64,000 nt of DNA, from the NCBI GenBank assembly GCA_963718305.1, contig CAVQZG010000001.1:496001-560000 (forward strand). Direction: 5' to 3'. The notes below the pieces were generated by a model, which searched no databases, had not been told where the DNA came from, and saw nothing but the letters and a program-made list of their open reading frames with translations. Source of the DNA: RYN-230 sp963718305 (GTDB taxonomy: Bacteria; Actinomycetota; Actinomycetes; Streptosporangiales; Streptosporangiaceae). Positions 44,874-53,372 of this stretch are shown here, piece by piece. Each line of letters starts with the position of its first letter. Position 1 is the stretch's first letter. A program made the translations under genes and the position numbers.

Positions 44874-45851
44874 ATGTCCCTGCCGGACCTGCCGCTCGAC
44901 GAACTGCGCAGCTATCAGCCCCGGCTGGCCAGCCCGGCGGACGCGGCCGGGTTCTGGGCCGGCACGCTCGCCGACGCGGCCCGGTTTCCGGTGGCGGCCA
45001 CGTTCGAGCGGGTCGCCACCGGCTTGCGCCTGGTGGACACCTTCGACGTGTGCTTCGCCGGCTACGGCGGTCACCCGATCCGCGGCTGGCTGCACCTGCC
45101 CGCCAGCCAGGCCGGCCCGCTGCCCTGTGTGGTCCAGTACATCGGCTACGGCGGCGGCCGGGGCCTCGCCCACGAGAACGTGTTCTGGGCCGTGGCCGGT
45201 TACGCGCACTTCATCATGGACACCCGGGGGCAGGGCGCCGCGGGATCGGTCGGTGATACGCCCGATCCGGAGCCGGCCGGGCCGTCTCATCCTGGCTTCA
45301 TGACCCGCGGCATCCTCGACCCGGCGACCTATTACTACCGGCGGCTTTACGTTGACGCGGTGCGCGCCGTCGACGCGGCACGCGGTCACGACCGGGTCGA
45401 CGGGGCGCGCATCGTGGTGGCTGGCGGCAGCCAGGGCGGCGGCCTGTCCCTCGCCGTCGCCGGGCTGCGCGACGACCTGTCCGGCGTGCTGGCCGATGTG
45501 CCGTACCTGAGCCATTTCCGCCGCGCGATCAGTGTCGCCGAGCGCGGACCGTACCTGGAGATTGCCCGGTACCTGAAGGCGGACCGGCGGCGGACCGACG
45601 ACGTGCTGCGCACCCTGGATTACTTTGACGTCGCGGCGCTGGTCGCCGCGGCGAATGCGCCGGCCTTGTTCTCGGTGGCGCTGCAGGACGACGTCTGCCC
45701 GCCGTCCACGGTCTACGCGGCATACAACGCCTACGGGGGGCCACGGCAGATCGTCGAGTACCCGTTCAACGACCATGAGGGCGGCGAGGGATTCCAGCGC
45801 CAGGCCCAGCTGGAATGGCTAGCTGATCTGCTCGGGACGGGCCACGCCTAG
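44874..45851 (+). CDS. Acetylxylan esterase/cephalosporin-C deacetylase family (CE7) esterase
   Basis: The 325-aa alpha/beta hydrolase has the CE7 layout. The N-terminal SPADAAGFWAGTLADA, the strand GHPIRGWLHLPA, RGQG (118-121), the nucleophile elbow GGSQGGG with Ser186, and late motifs QDDVCPPST (Asp) and FNDHEGG (His) are all present. CE7 enzymes remove acetyl groups from sugars and oligosaccharides in the cytoplasm, which fits a carbohydrate island. There is no signal peptide. It starts 3 bases after the E1 beta stop and overlaps the convergent LDH2-type gene tail to tail by 33 bases. Confidence 0.87.
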   Translation: MSLPDLPLDELRSYQPRLASPADAAGFWAGTLADAARFPVAATFERVATGLRLVDTFDVCFAGYGGHPIRGWLHLPASQAGPLPCVVQYIGYGGGRGLAHENVFWAVAGYAHFIMDTRGQGAAGSVGDTPDPEPAGPSHPGFMTRGILDPATYYYRRLYVDAVRAVDAARGHDRVDGARIVVAGGSQGGGLSLAVAGLRDDLSGVLADVPYLSHFRRAISVAERGPYLEIARYLKADRRRTDDVLRTLDYFDVAALVAAANAPALFSVALQDDVCPPSTVYAAYNAYGGPRQIVEYPFNDHEGGEGFQRQAQLEWLADLLGTGHA

Positions 45852-46880
45852 CGGATCCGTGATCGTGTAGATCAGGTCGAGCACGCCCTGGCCGACCGGG
45901 ATCCCGTCCGCCAGCCGCTCCCGGCGGGTCCGCGATTCCAGTTCACCGGGCAGCAGCACGGTGCCCCCGGTCGGGCCCGCGCCCGCCTCGGCCAGTTTCG
46001 CGCAGAACGCCGCCGCCTCCTCGCGGTAGGCCTGCTCGCTGGTGAACGCGGCGATGCTCACCGCGAGCAGCACCGTCCCGTTCCCGCCCGCGTAACCCGG
46101 TGTGGGGGCCGTGCCCATCCCGGTGAGCAGCCCCCCGAGCAGCTCGATCATGATGCTCATGCCGGAGCCCTTGTGGCCGCCGAAAGGCAGCAGGGCGCCG
46201 CCGGCGAAAAAGTCCTCCGGGCGGGTCGTCGGCTGCCCGCGGGAATCCACGATGAGCCCCGCCGCGACCGCACGCCCTTCCGCCCCGGCCACCCGGAGCT
46301 TGCCCTCGGCCACCCCGGCCGTGGAGAAGTCGAGGACAAGAGGGTCCTCAGCGGCGCCCGGTGCCGCCCAGGCGAAGGGATTGGTGCCCAGCGCGCGGCC
46401 GGTACCGCCGAACGGGGCGACCACCGCGCCCGAATTGCAGAACGCCAGGCCCATCAGCCCGGCCTGAGCCAGTTCCGCGACGTATTCACCCAGCCGCCCG
46501 ACATGGTTGCAGTCCCGGATGGTCACCGCCGCGACGGCGCGCTCGCGGGCCAGTTCGGCCGCGGTCCGGGTGGCCAGCTGGGCCGCGGGCTGGCCGAAAC
46601 CCCAGCCGCCGTCCACGACCGCCGCCGCCTGCTGGCGCCGGACGACGACCGCGTCCGCGGCCGGGCGGATCTGGCCGTCGGCGATCCAGGCCGCGTACTG
46701 GGCCAGCCTGATCACGCCGTGCGAGTCGTGACCGACCAGGTTGGACAGGACGAGCGACCTGGCCACCTGGCCGGCCGTCGCCGGGGGAGCGCCGAGACCG
46801 GTCAGCGCCCGTTCCGCCAGCGTGATCAGCTCGCCGGCCGGGAACCGCGCGAGGCCGGCCCGTTCACGTATCTCCGTCAC
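45819..46880 (-). CDS. Malate/L-lactate/ureidoglycolate-type dehydrogenase (LDH2 family)
   Basis: The 353-aa LDH2/MDH family oxidoreductase has VLSNLVGHDSHGVIRLAQY at the N-terminus, the active-site stretch IRDCNHVGRLGEYV, NSGAVVAPFGG and LPFGGHKGSGMSIMIELL. The family oxidises 2-hydroxyacids or reduces imines with NAD(P), independently of the Rossmann type. A sugar-acid or hydroxyacid substrate is likely here. The GTG at 46880 is preceded at 7 bases by a -10-like TTACTG, so a leaderless transcript is plausible. The gene is divergent from the second DHDPS-like gene across only 63 bases. Confidence 0.87.
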   Translation of the reverse strand: MTEIRERAGLARFPAGELITLAERALTGLGAPPATAGQVARSLVLSNLVGHDSHGVIRLAQYAAWIADGQIRPAADAVVVRRQQAAAVVDGGWGFGQPAAQLATRTAAELARERAVAAVTIRDCNHVGRLGEYVAELAQAGLMGLAFCNSGAVVAPFGGTGRALGTNPFAWAAPGAAEDPLVLDFSTAGVAEGKLRVAGAEGRAVAAGLIVDSRGQPTTRPEDFFAGGALLPFGGHKGSGMSIMIELLGGLLTGMGTAPTPGYAGGNGTVLLAVSIAAFTSEQAYREEAAAFCAKLAEAGAGPTGGTVLLPGELESRTRRERLADGIPVGQGVLDLIYTITDPLGVARPEQIS

Positions 46881-46919
46881 TTGTTGACAGTAATCAGTTT
46901 TTCATGATGAAGTCAACAA
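46881..46919. promoter_or_regulatory. Operator pair TTGTTGAC ... GTCAACAA with overlapping divergent promoters
   Basis: TTGTTGAC (46881-46888) and GTCAACAA (46912-46919) form a perfect 8-bp inverted pair. On the minus strand TTGACT (46911-46916), 17 bases and TTACTG (46888-46893) form a promoter that would initiate at or next to the LDH2 GTG. On the plus strand TTGACA (46884-46889) faces the lyase gene. A repressor bound here would cover both promoters. Confidence 0.6.
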
Positions 46920-46943
46920 AATGCCCGTTCTGGAGGTGAGCCG

Positions 46944-47834
46944 GTGATTTCCGGTGTCTTCGTCCCGCTGCTGACCGCCTTTGCCCCCGATGGCCGGGCC
47001 GACCCCGGGGCCAGCGCCGAGCACGCGCGCTGGGTGGTGTCGGCCGGGGTTGACGGGCTGGTGCCCTTCGGTACGTCCGGTGAGGGGCCATCGCTGAGCC
47101 TGCGCGAGAAGCGCGCCGTGCTCGACGCCCTGGTCGGCGCGGTCCCGGGGACACCCCTGGTACCGGCCATCACCGAGTCGAGCCTCGATACCGCCCTGCA
47201 GTTGGTGCAGGTGACCAACGACGCGCCGGTCACGGCCGTGATGCTGCTGCCGCCGTTCTACTTCCACCCGCTGGGCGAGGCGGGGCTGCGCCGCTACCTG
47301 ACGGAGATCCTGGCCGCCAGCGTCCACCCGGTGCTGCTTTACCACATCCCCGAGTTCGGCCCTCCGGTACCGGTACCGCTGGTGGCTGAGCTCCCGGTCT
47401 GGGGCGTGAAGGATTCCGGCGGGGACCTGGGCTACACCCGGGCCGTGCTGGCCGCGGGCAAGCAGGTCATGGTCGGCGCGGAGCACACGATCGTGGACGC
47501 GGTCCAGGCGGGCGCCGCGGGCTCCATCCCGGGCCTGGCCAACATCCTGCCCGAGCATCTGGTGGCCGTGGTCGCGGCCGCCCGCGCCGGGAACACCGCG
47601 GCGGCCGGCCAGATCCTGGATCAGGCGCTGGCGTTCCGGGATGAGATGCTCGGCGCCCTCGGGCCGCTCGAATGGATGTCGGCGATGAAACTGCTGGCCC
47701 AGTCGCGGCACGGGGTGGACCTGGGCGGTGTCCGGGCTCCGCTGCCGGACGTACCGGGCGGCTTCGCCCGCCAGTTCGAGGGGCGCCTGGCCAGCCTGCT
47801 CGCCGAAGCCGGATCCGGTAGCCTCCTGCCCTGA
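46944..47834 (+). CDS. DHDPS/N-acetylneuraminate lyase family protein, copy 2
   Basis: The 296-aa Schiff-base lyase has the GTSGEGPSLS pyruvate loop (43-52), Tyr133 (LLYHIPEF) and Lys156 (WGVKDSGGDL). Like copies 1 and 3 it is likely a 2-keto-3-deoxy-sugar-acid aldolase or related enzyme. GGAGG lies 8 bases before the GTG at 46944. It is followed 71 bases later by an SDR and then the second GntR gene. Sequence around the active site differs clearly from copies 1 and 3, so these are not recent duplicates. Confidence 0.88.
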   Translation: MISGVFVPLLTAFAPDGRADPGASAEHARWVVSAGVDGLVPFGTSGEGPSLSLREKRAVLDALVGAVPGTPLVPAITESSLDTALQLVQVTNDAPVTAVMLLPPFYFHPLGEAGLRRYLTEILAASVHPVLLYHIPEFGPPVPVPLVAELPVWGVKDSGGDLGYTRAVLAAGKQVMVGAEHTIVDAVQAGAAGSIPGLANILPEHLVAVVAAARAGNTAAAGQILDQALAFRDEMLGALGPLEWMSAMKLLAQSRHGVDLGGVRAPLPDVPGGFARQFEGRLASLLAEAGSGSLLP

Positions 47835-47905
47835 CCCAGGCTGCGCAGGTGACCGGCCTGCCGGCCGCGACCTTCGCCGGCTGAACTGCTAAAGGGAGAT
47901 GAGCC

Positions 47906-48652
47906 GTGGCTGAACTGACCCGGCGGGTCGCCATCGTCACCGGCGGAACCCGCGGTATCGGCGCCGCCGTGGTCGACGCGCTCACCGCGGCCGGGCTGGC
48001 GGTCGCGAGCTTCGATGTCCAGCCGCCCGCGGACCCGGACCCGGACCGCGGCGATCGCGCGTACCTGACGGTCGATGTCTCGCGGGCCGGCGAGGTGCAT
48101 GACGCGGTCGGGTCGGTCGCGCAGCGTTTCGGCCGGATCGACGTGCTGGTCAACAACGCCGGCCTGCTGGACGTCCACGCCGTGCACGACACCCCGGAAG
48201 ACACCTGGGACCGGGTGATGGCGGTGAACGTGAAGTCGGTCTTCCTGATGTCGCGGGCGGTGATCCCGCACCTGAAGGCCGCCGGCGGGGGGTCGATCGT
48301 GAACATCTCGTCGGTCCACGCGATCGCGACCGTGCCGCGGCTGGCCGCCTACGCCGCCAGCAAGGGAGCCGTCCTGTCCCTGTCCCGGCAGATGGCGCTC
48401 GACTACGCCGACGACGGGATCCGGGTGAACGCGGTCGTCGTGGGGGGTGTGGACACGCAGATGTCCGCGGAGCACGGTGCGGCGATGGCCCGTGACGGGG
48501 TCACCGTGGCCCCCGGCACCGGGGCCATCGGCCGGACGGCGCAGCCTGGCGAGGTGGCCAGGGCCGTGGCCTTCCTCGCCTCGCCCGAGTCGTCGTTCCT
48601 GACCGGTGCCCCGCTCATCGCGGACGGCGGGATGCTGGCCCGGCTGTTCTGA
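47906..48652 (+). CDS. Short-chain dehydrogenase/reductase (SDR)
   Basis: The 248-aa classical SDR has VAIVTGGTRGIGAAVVDAL, LVNNAGLLDVH, IVNISSVHA and the YAASKG active site, ending LIADGGMLARLF. The GTG at 47906 has GGGAG 7 bases upstream. It lies between the second DHDPS-like gene and the second GntR regulator and probably acts with the lyase in one route. The substrate is unknown. Confidence 0.9.
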   Translation: MAELTRRVAIVTGGTRGIGAAVVDALTAAGLAVASFDVQPPADPDPDRGDRAYLTVDVSRAGEVHDAVGSVAQRFGRIDVLVNNAGLLDVHAVHDTPEDTWDRVMAVNVKSVFLMSRAVIPHLKAAGGGSIVNISSVHAIATVPRLAAYAASKGAVLSLSRQMALDYADDGIRVNAVVVGGVDTQMSAEHGAAMARDGVTVAPGTGAIGRTAQPGEVARAVAFLASPESSFLTGAPLIADGGMLARLF

Positions 48653-48667
48653 GTGACCGTGCCGTGG

Positions 48668-48703
48668 GCCGCCGGGGCCACCGGGGCCGCCGGGGCCACC
48701 GGG
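48668..48703. repeat. Two tandem copies of an 18-bp GC-rich unit
   Basis: GCCGCCGGGGCCACCGGG occurs twice in tandem (48668-48685, 48686-48703) just after the SDR stop codon and before the second gntR gene. It may be a slippage product. No stable terminator structure is obvious. Confidence 0.6.
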
Positions 48704-48723
48704 GCAGGCGTAGCCTGATGACG

Positions 48724-48743
48724 GTCAACCATTAATTAATTGG
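48724..48743. promoter_or_regulatory. GTCAACC with the palindromic CCATTAATTAATTGG before the second gntR gene
   Basis: GTCAAC (48724-48729) resembles the half-site at other island promoters, and it runs into the near-perfect palindrome CCATTAATTAATTGG (48729-48743). The element is immediately upstream of the regulator start, where an autoregulatory operator is expected. Confidence 0.45.
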
Positions 48744-48756
48744 CGAGCCTGAATTG

Positions 48757-49473
48757 ATGGGAGTGCGGCGGGTGAGGCCTGCGGTGAGCGCCGGTGGAGA
48801 CGGGTCGGCGCTGGGCCCTGCCGCCCGCCGGGTGCTGGCCGACGAGGTCGCGGACGCCCTGCGCGAGGCCATCATGACCGGCCGCTTCGAGTCCGGGCAG
48901 CGCCTGATCGAGCATGAGCTGGCCACCCAGCTCGCCGTCAGCCGCGGTCCGGTCCGGGAGGCCCTGTCCCGGCTGAGCCAGGAGGGCCTGGTGATCGTCG
49001 ACCGGCACCGCGGGGCCTCGGTGGCCACCTTGTCCGGCGATGATGCCGATCAGATCTACAGCCTGCGGACCGCCCTGGAAGAGCTCGCTGCCGAGTGGCT
49101 GTGCCGCCTGGCGACCAGCGCCGACTTCGACCGGATCGAGCAGGTGCTGGCCAGGTTCGACGATCTGCCGCGCCCGCTGACCCGGCAGGCGATCGCCGCG
49201 CTCGACGTCGAGTTTCACGACGCTGTCTTCCAGGCCAGCCACCATGAACGGGCCTGCCGGGCCTGGGAGGGCCTGCGTTCCCAGGTCTACCTGTACCTGG
49301 TTCAGCTCGGCGCGCAGGATGGCGAGTTCACCACCGCGTGGCGCGACCGGCATGGGCGGCTGCTGCGCGTCCTGCGGACCCGCAAGTCGACCGCGGCCAT
49401 CAAGGCGATCGGCGCCCACACCACCGGTATCTACGAGCTCGATGGGCGCGACGGGCCGGATAAGTCCTGCTGA
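48757..49473 (+). CDS. GntR-family transcriptional regulator with FCD ligand domain, copy 2
   Basis: The 238-aa regulator has a winged helix (about 28-90: DEVADALREAIMTGRFESGQRLIEHELATQLAVSRGPVREALSRLSQEGLV) and an FCD helical domain with LDVEFHDAVFQASHHE. It belongs to the same subfamily as copy 1 but is clearly diverged, so it may recognise related operators with another inducer. The ATG at 48757 is a choice between nearby TTG, ATG and GTG codons, none with a strong ribosome site. Its 3' end overlaps the convergent LLM gene by 43 bases. Confidence 0.88.
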   Translation: MGVRRVRPAVSAGGDGSALGPAARRVLADEVADALREAIMTGRFESGQRLIEHELATQLAVSRGPVREALSRLSQEGLVIVDRHRGASVATLSGDDADQIYSLRTALEELAAEWLCRLATSADFDRIEQVLARFDDLPRPLTRQAIAALDVEFHDAVFQASHHERACRAWEGLRSQVYLYLVQLGAQDGEFTTAWRDRHGRLLRVLRTRKSTAAIKAIGAHTTGIYELDGRDGPDKSC

Positions 49474-50528
49474 GCCGGGGCGGGCCGGGCCGCCTGCGAG
49501 GGCCCGCCAGCCGGCCGGAGGGCCGGCAGCACCTGCCCGGCCAGCAGCTCCGCCGTCTGCGCATCCCGGCCGTTGACGGTGGCGAGGAAGTAGTGCACGC
49601 CCGCGTCGATGAGCCCCTGGTAATGCACGATCGCCTCGCCGACCGTGGCGAACACCGGGACGGTGCGCAGCCCGGCGTCCGGGATCCGCGCCCGGCTCCG
49701 CTTGCTCTCCAGCTCGCGCGGGGACTCGGCCAGCGTGAGCAGCGGTGTGTAGTGGCTGCGCAGGATCGCGTCGTAGGGCCGGCCGATCTCCTCGCAGTAC
49801 CCGCGGAGCAGCTCGTACTTGCGCCGGACCGCGGCCAGGTCGTAGGCGCCGCCGGTCCACTCATGCGGCCCGAAGTTGGACACGTCGGCATACCTCGCCA
49901 CCAGCCGCAGGGTGGTGCGCTCGCCGCCCCCGCCGATCAGCACCGGCACCCCGGGCTGCTGCACGGGACCGGGCCGGACGTGGGCGTCCGTGACCTGGAA
50001 ATGCGGTCCGGCATGGGTAACCGGCCCGGCCCACATAGCGCGGATAATCCCGGCCGCCTCGGCCAGCGCCGCCAGCCGCTCGGGCGCCGCCGGGAAGCGC
50101 AGGCCCAGCTGGCCGAACTCGGCGGCGTCGTCGCCGGTGCCCAGGCCGAGCACCAGGCGGCCGCCGCTGATCCGGTCCACGTCGGCCGCCTGCCGGGCGA
50201 TCAGCGCGGGACTGCGGTAATAGACACAGCTCACCAGCGCGATGAGGCGCAGCCGGGTGGTCACGGTGGCCAGGGCGGCCAGCTGGGTCCAGCAGTCCAT
50301 GCTGCGGAGCGGATGGTCGTTGGCCCAGTACGCGTCGAAACCGAGTTCCTCGGCGCGGACCGCGAAGTCGCGCACCTGGGCCCACTCGGGCAGGAACGTG
50401 CCCACGATCGCGAAGCGGGGCCGCTGCTGGGCGTCGCGCACCCAGGGGTGCACCTCCGGGCGGGCAGCCCCGGACACCGGGGCGGTGTCCCGGGGCGAGG
50501 TGTCCTGGGCCGTGGAGTCCTGCGTCAT
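49431..50528 (-). CDS. LLM-class (F420-type) oxidoreductase
   Basis: The 365-aa luciferase-like fold protein has FAVRAEELGFDAYWANDHPL, QAADVDRISGGRLVLGLGTGDDAAEF and PVLIGGGGERTTLRLVARYAD. The AEELGFDAYWANDH and GLGTGD motifs resemble F420-dependent members of the family. Both termini are extended by low-complexity residues. It overlaps the gntR copy 2 stop tail to tail and is followed upstream by the ROK kinase gene 15 bases away, so the kinase and LLM genes form one minus-strand unit. Confidence 0.86.
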   Translation of the reverse strand: MTQDSTAQDTSPRDTAPVSGAARPEVHPWVRDAQQRPRFAIVGTFLPEWAQVRDFAVRAEELGFDAYWANDHPLRSMDCWTQLAALATVTTRLRLIALVSCVYYRSPALIARQAADVDRISGGRLVLGLGTGDDAAEFGQLGLRFPAAPERLAALAEAAGIIRAMWAGPVTHAGPHFQVTDAHVRPGPVQQPGVPVLIGGGGERTTLRLVARYADVSNFGPHEWTGGAYDLAAVRRKYELLRGYCEEIGRPYDAILRSHYTPLLTLAESPRELESKRSRARIPDAGLRTVPVFATVGEAIVHYQGLIDAGVHYFLATVNGRDAQTAELLAGQVLPALRPAGGPSQAARPAPAQQDLSGPSRPSSS

Positions 50529-50543
50529 TCGTGTGTCCTGTTC

Positions 50544-51569
50544 CTAGAGGTGAACATCACTGCGGCCTTCCGGGGGCGCGAAGCCAGCACCGGCCTGGAC
50601 GCTGCCCGGCCGGCGGCGGGCCAGCTCGGCGGCGCCGAGGGCCGCGGCACCCGGGCCGGTCTGGCCGAGGACGACCGGGACCGGGCTGAGCACGGCCTGC
50701 AGCGTGTGCACCCGGGCCAGCTCCTGGCGGGCAGGATGCAGGATCAGGTCCCCGGCTGACGTCGCCACGCTGCCGCTGAGCACCACCAGATCGGGGTCGA
50801 GCACGGGCATCACGCAGGCCACCGCCTGCGCCACGGCCCGCCCGGCCCGGGCGAGCAGGCCGGCCGCCCAGGCGTCCCCGCCGCGGGCGGCCTGCACGAC
50901 CTGCCGGGCGGTGATCTGCTCGGGCCGGCCGCCGGCCAGCGACAGGATCGCGGCGCCGTCCGGCTGGCCGGCGCCCATCCGGGCCCGGGCGGCCAGGGCC
51001 GGCCCACTGGCGTAGAGCTCCAGGCAGCCATGGCCGCCACAGCAGCAGGCCGGGCCAGCCGAGTCGACCGGAAGGTGGCCGAGTTCGCCGGCCAGACCGT
51101 GACTGCCGCCGGTCAGTACCCCGGACACGACGATCCCGCCCCCCACTCCGGTCCCGAGCGTGATCAGCATGAGTACCTCGGCTGACCGCCCGGCGCCCCG
51201 GACATACTCGGCGAACGCCGCCGCGTTTCCGTCGTTTTCCACCAGCACCGGGCAGTTCAGCCTGGCCTCCGCCAGCCCGGCCAGCGGAGCGGCGGCCAGG
51301 CCCAGGTTCGCGGCGGTCCGCACCTCCAGCCGGTCGCGGCTGAGCCAGCCGGCCACCGACAGCCCCACCGCCGTGAGCGCCCGCGCTGGCCCGGTGACGG
51401 CGAGCTCGCGGGCGGACAGCTCATCGACGACCTCCGCGATGAGGTCTACCGCCTCATCCGGCCCCGCGATCTGGTGCTCCTGCCAGACCTCGCCGCGGAC
51501 CGCGCCCGAATCGTCGAGCAGGACCCCGGCAATCTTGCTGCCGCCCAGGTCCACCCCCGCCACGGTCAC
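50544..51569 (-). CDS. ROK-family sugar kinase
   Basis: The 341-aa ROK protein without a DNA-binding domain is a kinase, not a repressor. It has the phosphate motif VDLGGSK at the N-terminus, the sugar-binding VENDGNAAAFAEY, the TLGTGVGGGIVVSG motif, and the zinc-binding CCCGGHGCLELYASG with H and three Cys. It would phosphorylate a hexose or amino sugar with ATP. The GTG at 51569 is preferred over an ATG at 51632 because family members start at VDLGG. The promoter region contains the TGTTGAC half-site. Confidence 0.88.
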   Translation of the reverse strand: MTVAGVDLGGSKIAGVLLDDSGAVRGEVWQEHQIAGPDEAVDLIAEVVDELSARELAVTGPARALTAVGLSVAGWLSRDRLEVRTAANLGLAAAPLAGLAEARLNCPVLVENDGNAAAFAEYVRGAGRSAEVLMLITLGTGVGGGIVVSGVLTGGSHGLAGELGHLPVDSAGPACCCGGHGCLELYASGPALAARARMGAGQPDGAAILSLAGGRPEQITARQVVQAARGGDAWAAGLLARAGRAVAQAVACVMPVLDPDLVVLSGSVATSAGDLILHPARQELARVHTLQAVLSPVPVVLGQTGPGAAALGAAELARRRPGSVQAGAGFAPPEGRSDVHL

Positions 51570-51593
51570 CCGCCGCCACCTGCTCCCGTTTAG

Positions 51594-51618
51594 TTTCTGT
51601 TGACTGTTTACAAGAAAC
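51594..51618. promoter_or_regulatory. Operator-like element GTTTCT ... AGAAAC containing TGTTGAC
   Basis: GTTTCT (51594-51599) and AGAAAC (51613-51618) form an inverted repeat whose interior includes TGTTGAC (51598-51604) followed by TGTTTAC. It is in the divergent gap between the ROK kinase gene and the RPE-like gene cluster and could control both. Confidence 0.5.
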
Positions 51619-51678
51619 GTGTCGAGTGTCATCGTACTGGAGTGAACCCGTCAAGGGCGGGCCTGGAGGAGATACCGG

Positions 51679-52377
51679 ATGGATGCGTTCGTCTCGCTGT
51701 GGTCGGCGGATCTCCTGGCGCTCGGCGAGGATGTCCGGCGGATCGAGGATCTCGCCGCCGGTTTCCACATCGACGTCTTCGACGGTCACAACGTCCCCGA
51801 ATTGCTGTTCGGCCCGGACCTGGTCGCGTCGCTGCGCGCGTTCACGGCCGCGCAGATCGAGGTGCACCTCAACGTCACCGAGCCCGGGTACTGGGTCGAG
51901 CGCTTCGCCGCCGCGGGCGCCGACATCATCACCGTCCAGTCGGGACCGTGCGCTGACGTCGCCGCCGTCCTGACCCAGATCCGGGCCCTGGGCTGCGTGG
52001 CCGGCCTGGGCATCGAACTGCACGAGCCGCCCGCCGGTGCCGCGGCCTTCTTCGGCCTGGCCGGCCGGCTGCTGCTGCTGGGCACCCCGATCGGGGTGAG
52101 GGGCCGGTCGCTCGATCCTGCGACCCCGGCCCGGGTCACCGAGCTGGTCCAGGCGCGGGAACGGTCGCCACACCAGCCCGCCATCGTCGTCAACGGCGGC
52201 GTCCGCCGGCATACCGTCCCGCTGCTCGCCGCCGCCGGCGCCGACGGCGTCATTCCCGGCTCGCTCGTCTACGGCGCGGATGACCCGCGGGCGGTGCTCA
52301 CCGAGATCGCCGCGCTGACGCCGGGGACCGCCCCGCCCGCCCGGTCCGGCTTCTGGGCCAGCGAGGCCCGGGCATGA
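51679..52377 (+). CDS. Ribulose-phosphate 3-epimerase-like protein with a substituted catalytic aspartate
   Basis: The 232-aa TIM-barrel protein aligns with RPE by SLWSADLLALGEDV, FHIDVFDGHNVPELLFGPDLV (metal ligands H30 and D32), EVHL (H63) and the phosphate-binding C-terminus. The second catalytic Asp (VDGG in RPE) is Asn172 in VVNGGVRRH, so normal two-Asp epimerisation is doubtful. It might be a decarboxylase or isomerase on a related sugar phosphate. GGAGGAG precedes the ATG. It is first in a four-gene coupled cluster with two Zn-dehydrogenases and an AGE epimerase. Confidence 0.82.
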   Translation: MDAFVSLWSADLLALGEDVRRIEDLAAGFHIDVFDGHNVPELLFGPDLVASLRAFTAAQIEVHLNVTEPGYWVERFAAAGADIITVQSGPCADVAAVLTQIRALGCVAGLGIELHEPPAGAAAFFGLAGRLLLLGTPIGVRGRSLDPATPARVTELVQARERSPHQPAIVVNGGVRRHTVPLLAAAGADGVIPGSLVYGADDPRAVLTEIAALTPGTAPPARSGFWASEARA

Positions 52378-53372
52378 AGGCGGCCATCGTCCAGGCCCCC
52401 GGCGACCTGGCCATCACGGAGATCCCCGACCCGGCGCCCCGCGACCATGAAGTCGTCGTGGCCGTGGACACCTGCGGCATCTGCGGGACCGACGTGCACG
52501 TCCTGGACGGGGACTACGGCGTGGTCCGGTACCCCGTCATCCCCGGCCACGAATTCGGCGGCGAGGTCGTCGCGGTCGGCCGCGCGGTGCGCGGCCTGGC
52601 CGCGGGCACCCGGGTGGCGGTCGACCCCATGGACTACTGCGACGCGTGCTCCATGTGCCGGTCCGGCTGGACCAACATGTGCCTGAACGGGGGCGGGCTG
52701 GGCACTACGGCGCCGGGTGCCCTGGCCCAGTACGTCGCCGTCAACGGGGCCCGCTGCGAGCCGCTGCCGGACGAGCTGGGCCTGGGCGAGGCCAGCCTGG
52801 TCGAGCCGCTGGCCTGCGTCCTGCACGCGGTGGACCGGATCGGGCCGGTGCTCGGGCGGGACGTGCTGGTCATCGGGGCGGGGCCGATCGGCCTGCTCAC
52901 CACGGCCCTGCTGGCGATGTCGGGTGGCCGGGTCGATCTCGTCGACCGGCAGCCGGCCCGGCTGGCCGCCGGCCCGCGCTTCGGGTCCCGGCGGACCGGC
53001 GCCGCGGTCCGGGAGCTGGACAGCACCTGGGACGTGGTGGTGGACGCCACCGGCAGTCCCGGCGCGGTCGCCGACGGATTCGCGGTCACCCGCCGGGCCG
53101 GCCGGATCGCCCTGCTGGGCATCAGCGGCCCGGGCCGGTCGTTCGCCCTCGAGCCGTTCGACATCGTGGCCCGTGAGCTCACCGTCGTCGGGGTCAACTC
53201 GGTACGGCATACCTTCGGCCGGGCGGCCCGGCTGCTCGCCGCGGGCACGCTGCCGGTGAACCTGCTGCATGAGCCGCCGCTGCCGCTGGCGGCCACCGCG
53301 CAGGCGCTGGAGCGGAGCAGGCGCGGAGCGGGCCTGAAGACCCGGGTGCAGCTCCGGGAGGAGGCGCCGTGA
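52374..53372 (+). CDS. Zinc-dependent alcohol/polyol dehydrogenase (MDR)
   Basis: The 332-aa enzyme has catalytic C37, H59 and E60 (IPGHEF) and structural C89, C92, C95 and C103 (CDACSMCRSGWTNMC), with the NAD fold VIGAGPIGLLTTALLAM. It resembles L-threonine/sorbitol-type dehydrogenases. The ATG overlaps the RPE-like stop and its own stop overlaps the next dehydrogenase GTG, so it is made in stoichiometry with its neighbours. The substrate is probably a polyol or sugar derivative. Confidence 0.88.
   Translation: MKAAIVQAPGDLAITEIPDPAPRDHEVVVAVDTCGICGTDVHVLDGDYGVVRYPVIPGHEFGGEVVAVGRAVRGLAAGTRVAVDPMDYCDACSMCRSGWTNMCLNGGGLGTTAPGALAQYVAVNGARCEPLPDELGLGEASLVEPLACVLHAVDRIGPVLGRDVLVIGAGPIGLLTTALLAMSGGRVDLVDRQPARLAAGPRFGSRRTGAAVRELDSTWDVVVDATGSPGAVADGFAVTRRAGRIALLGISGPGRSFALEPFDIVARELTVVGVNSVRHTFGRAARLLAAGTLPVNLLHEPPLPLAATAQALERSRRGAGLKTRVQLREEAP

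Noticed and set aside
33037..50528. Sulfosugar monooxygenase pathway suggested by the two LLM oxidoreductases
   Set aside because: No flavin reductase or sulfite-handling gene is nearby, and the second LLM protein looks F420-type.
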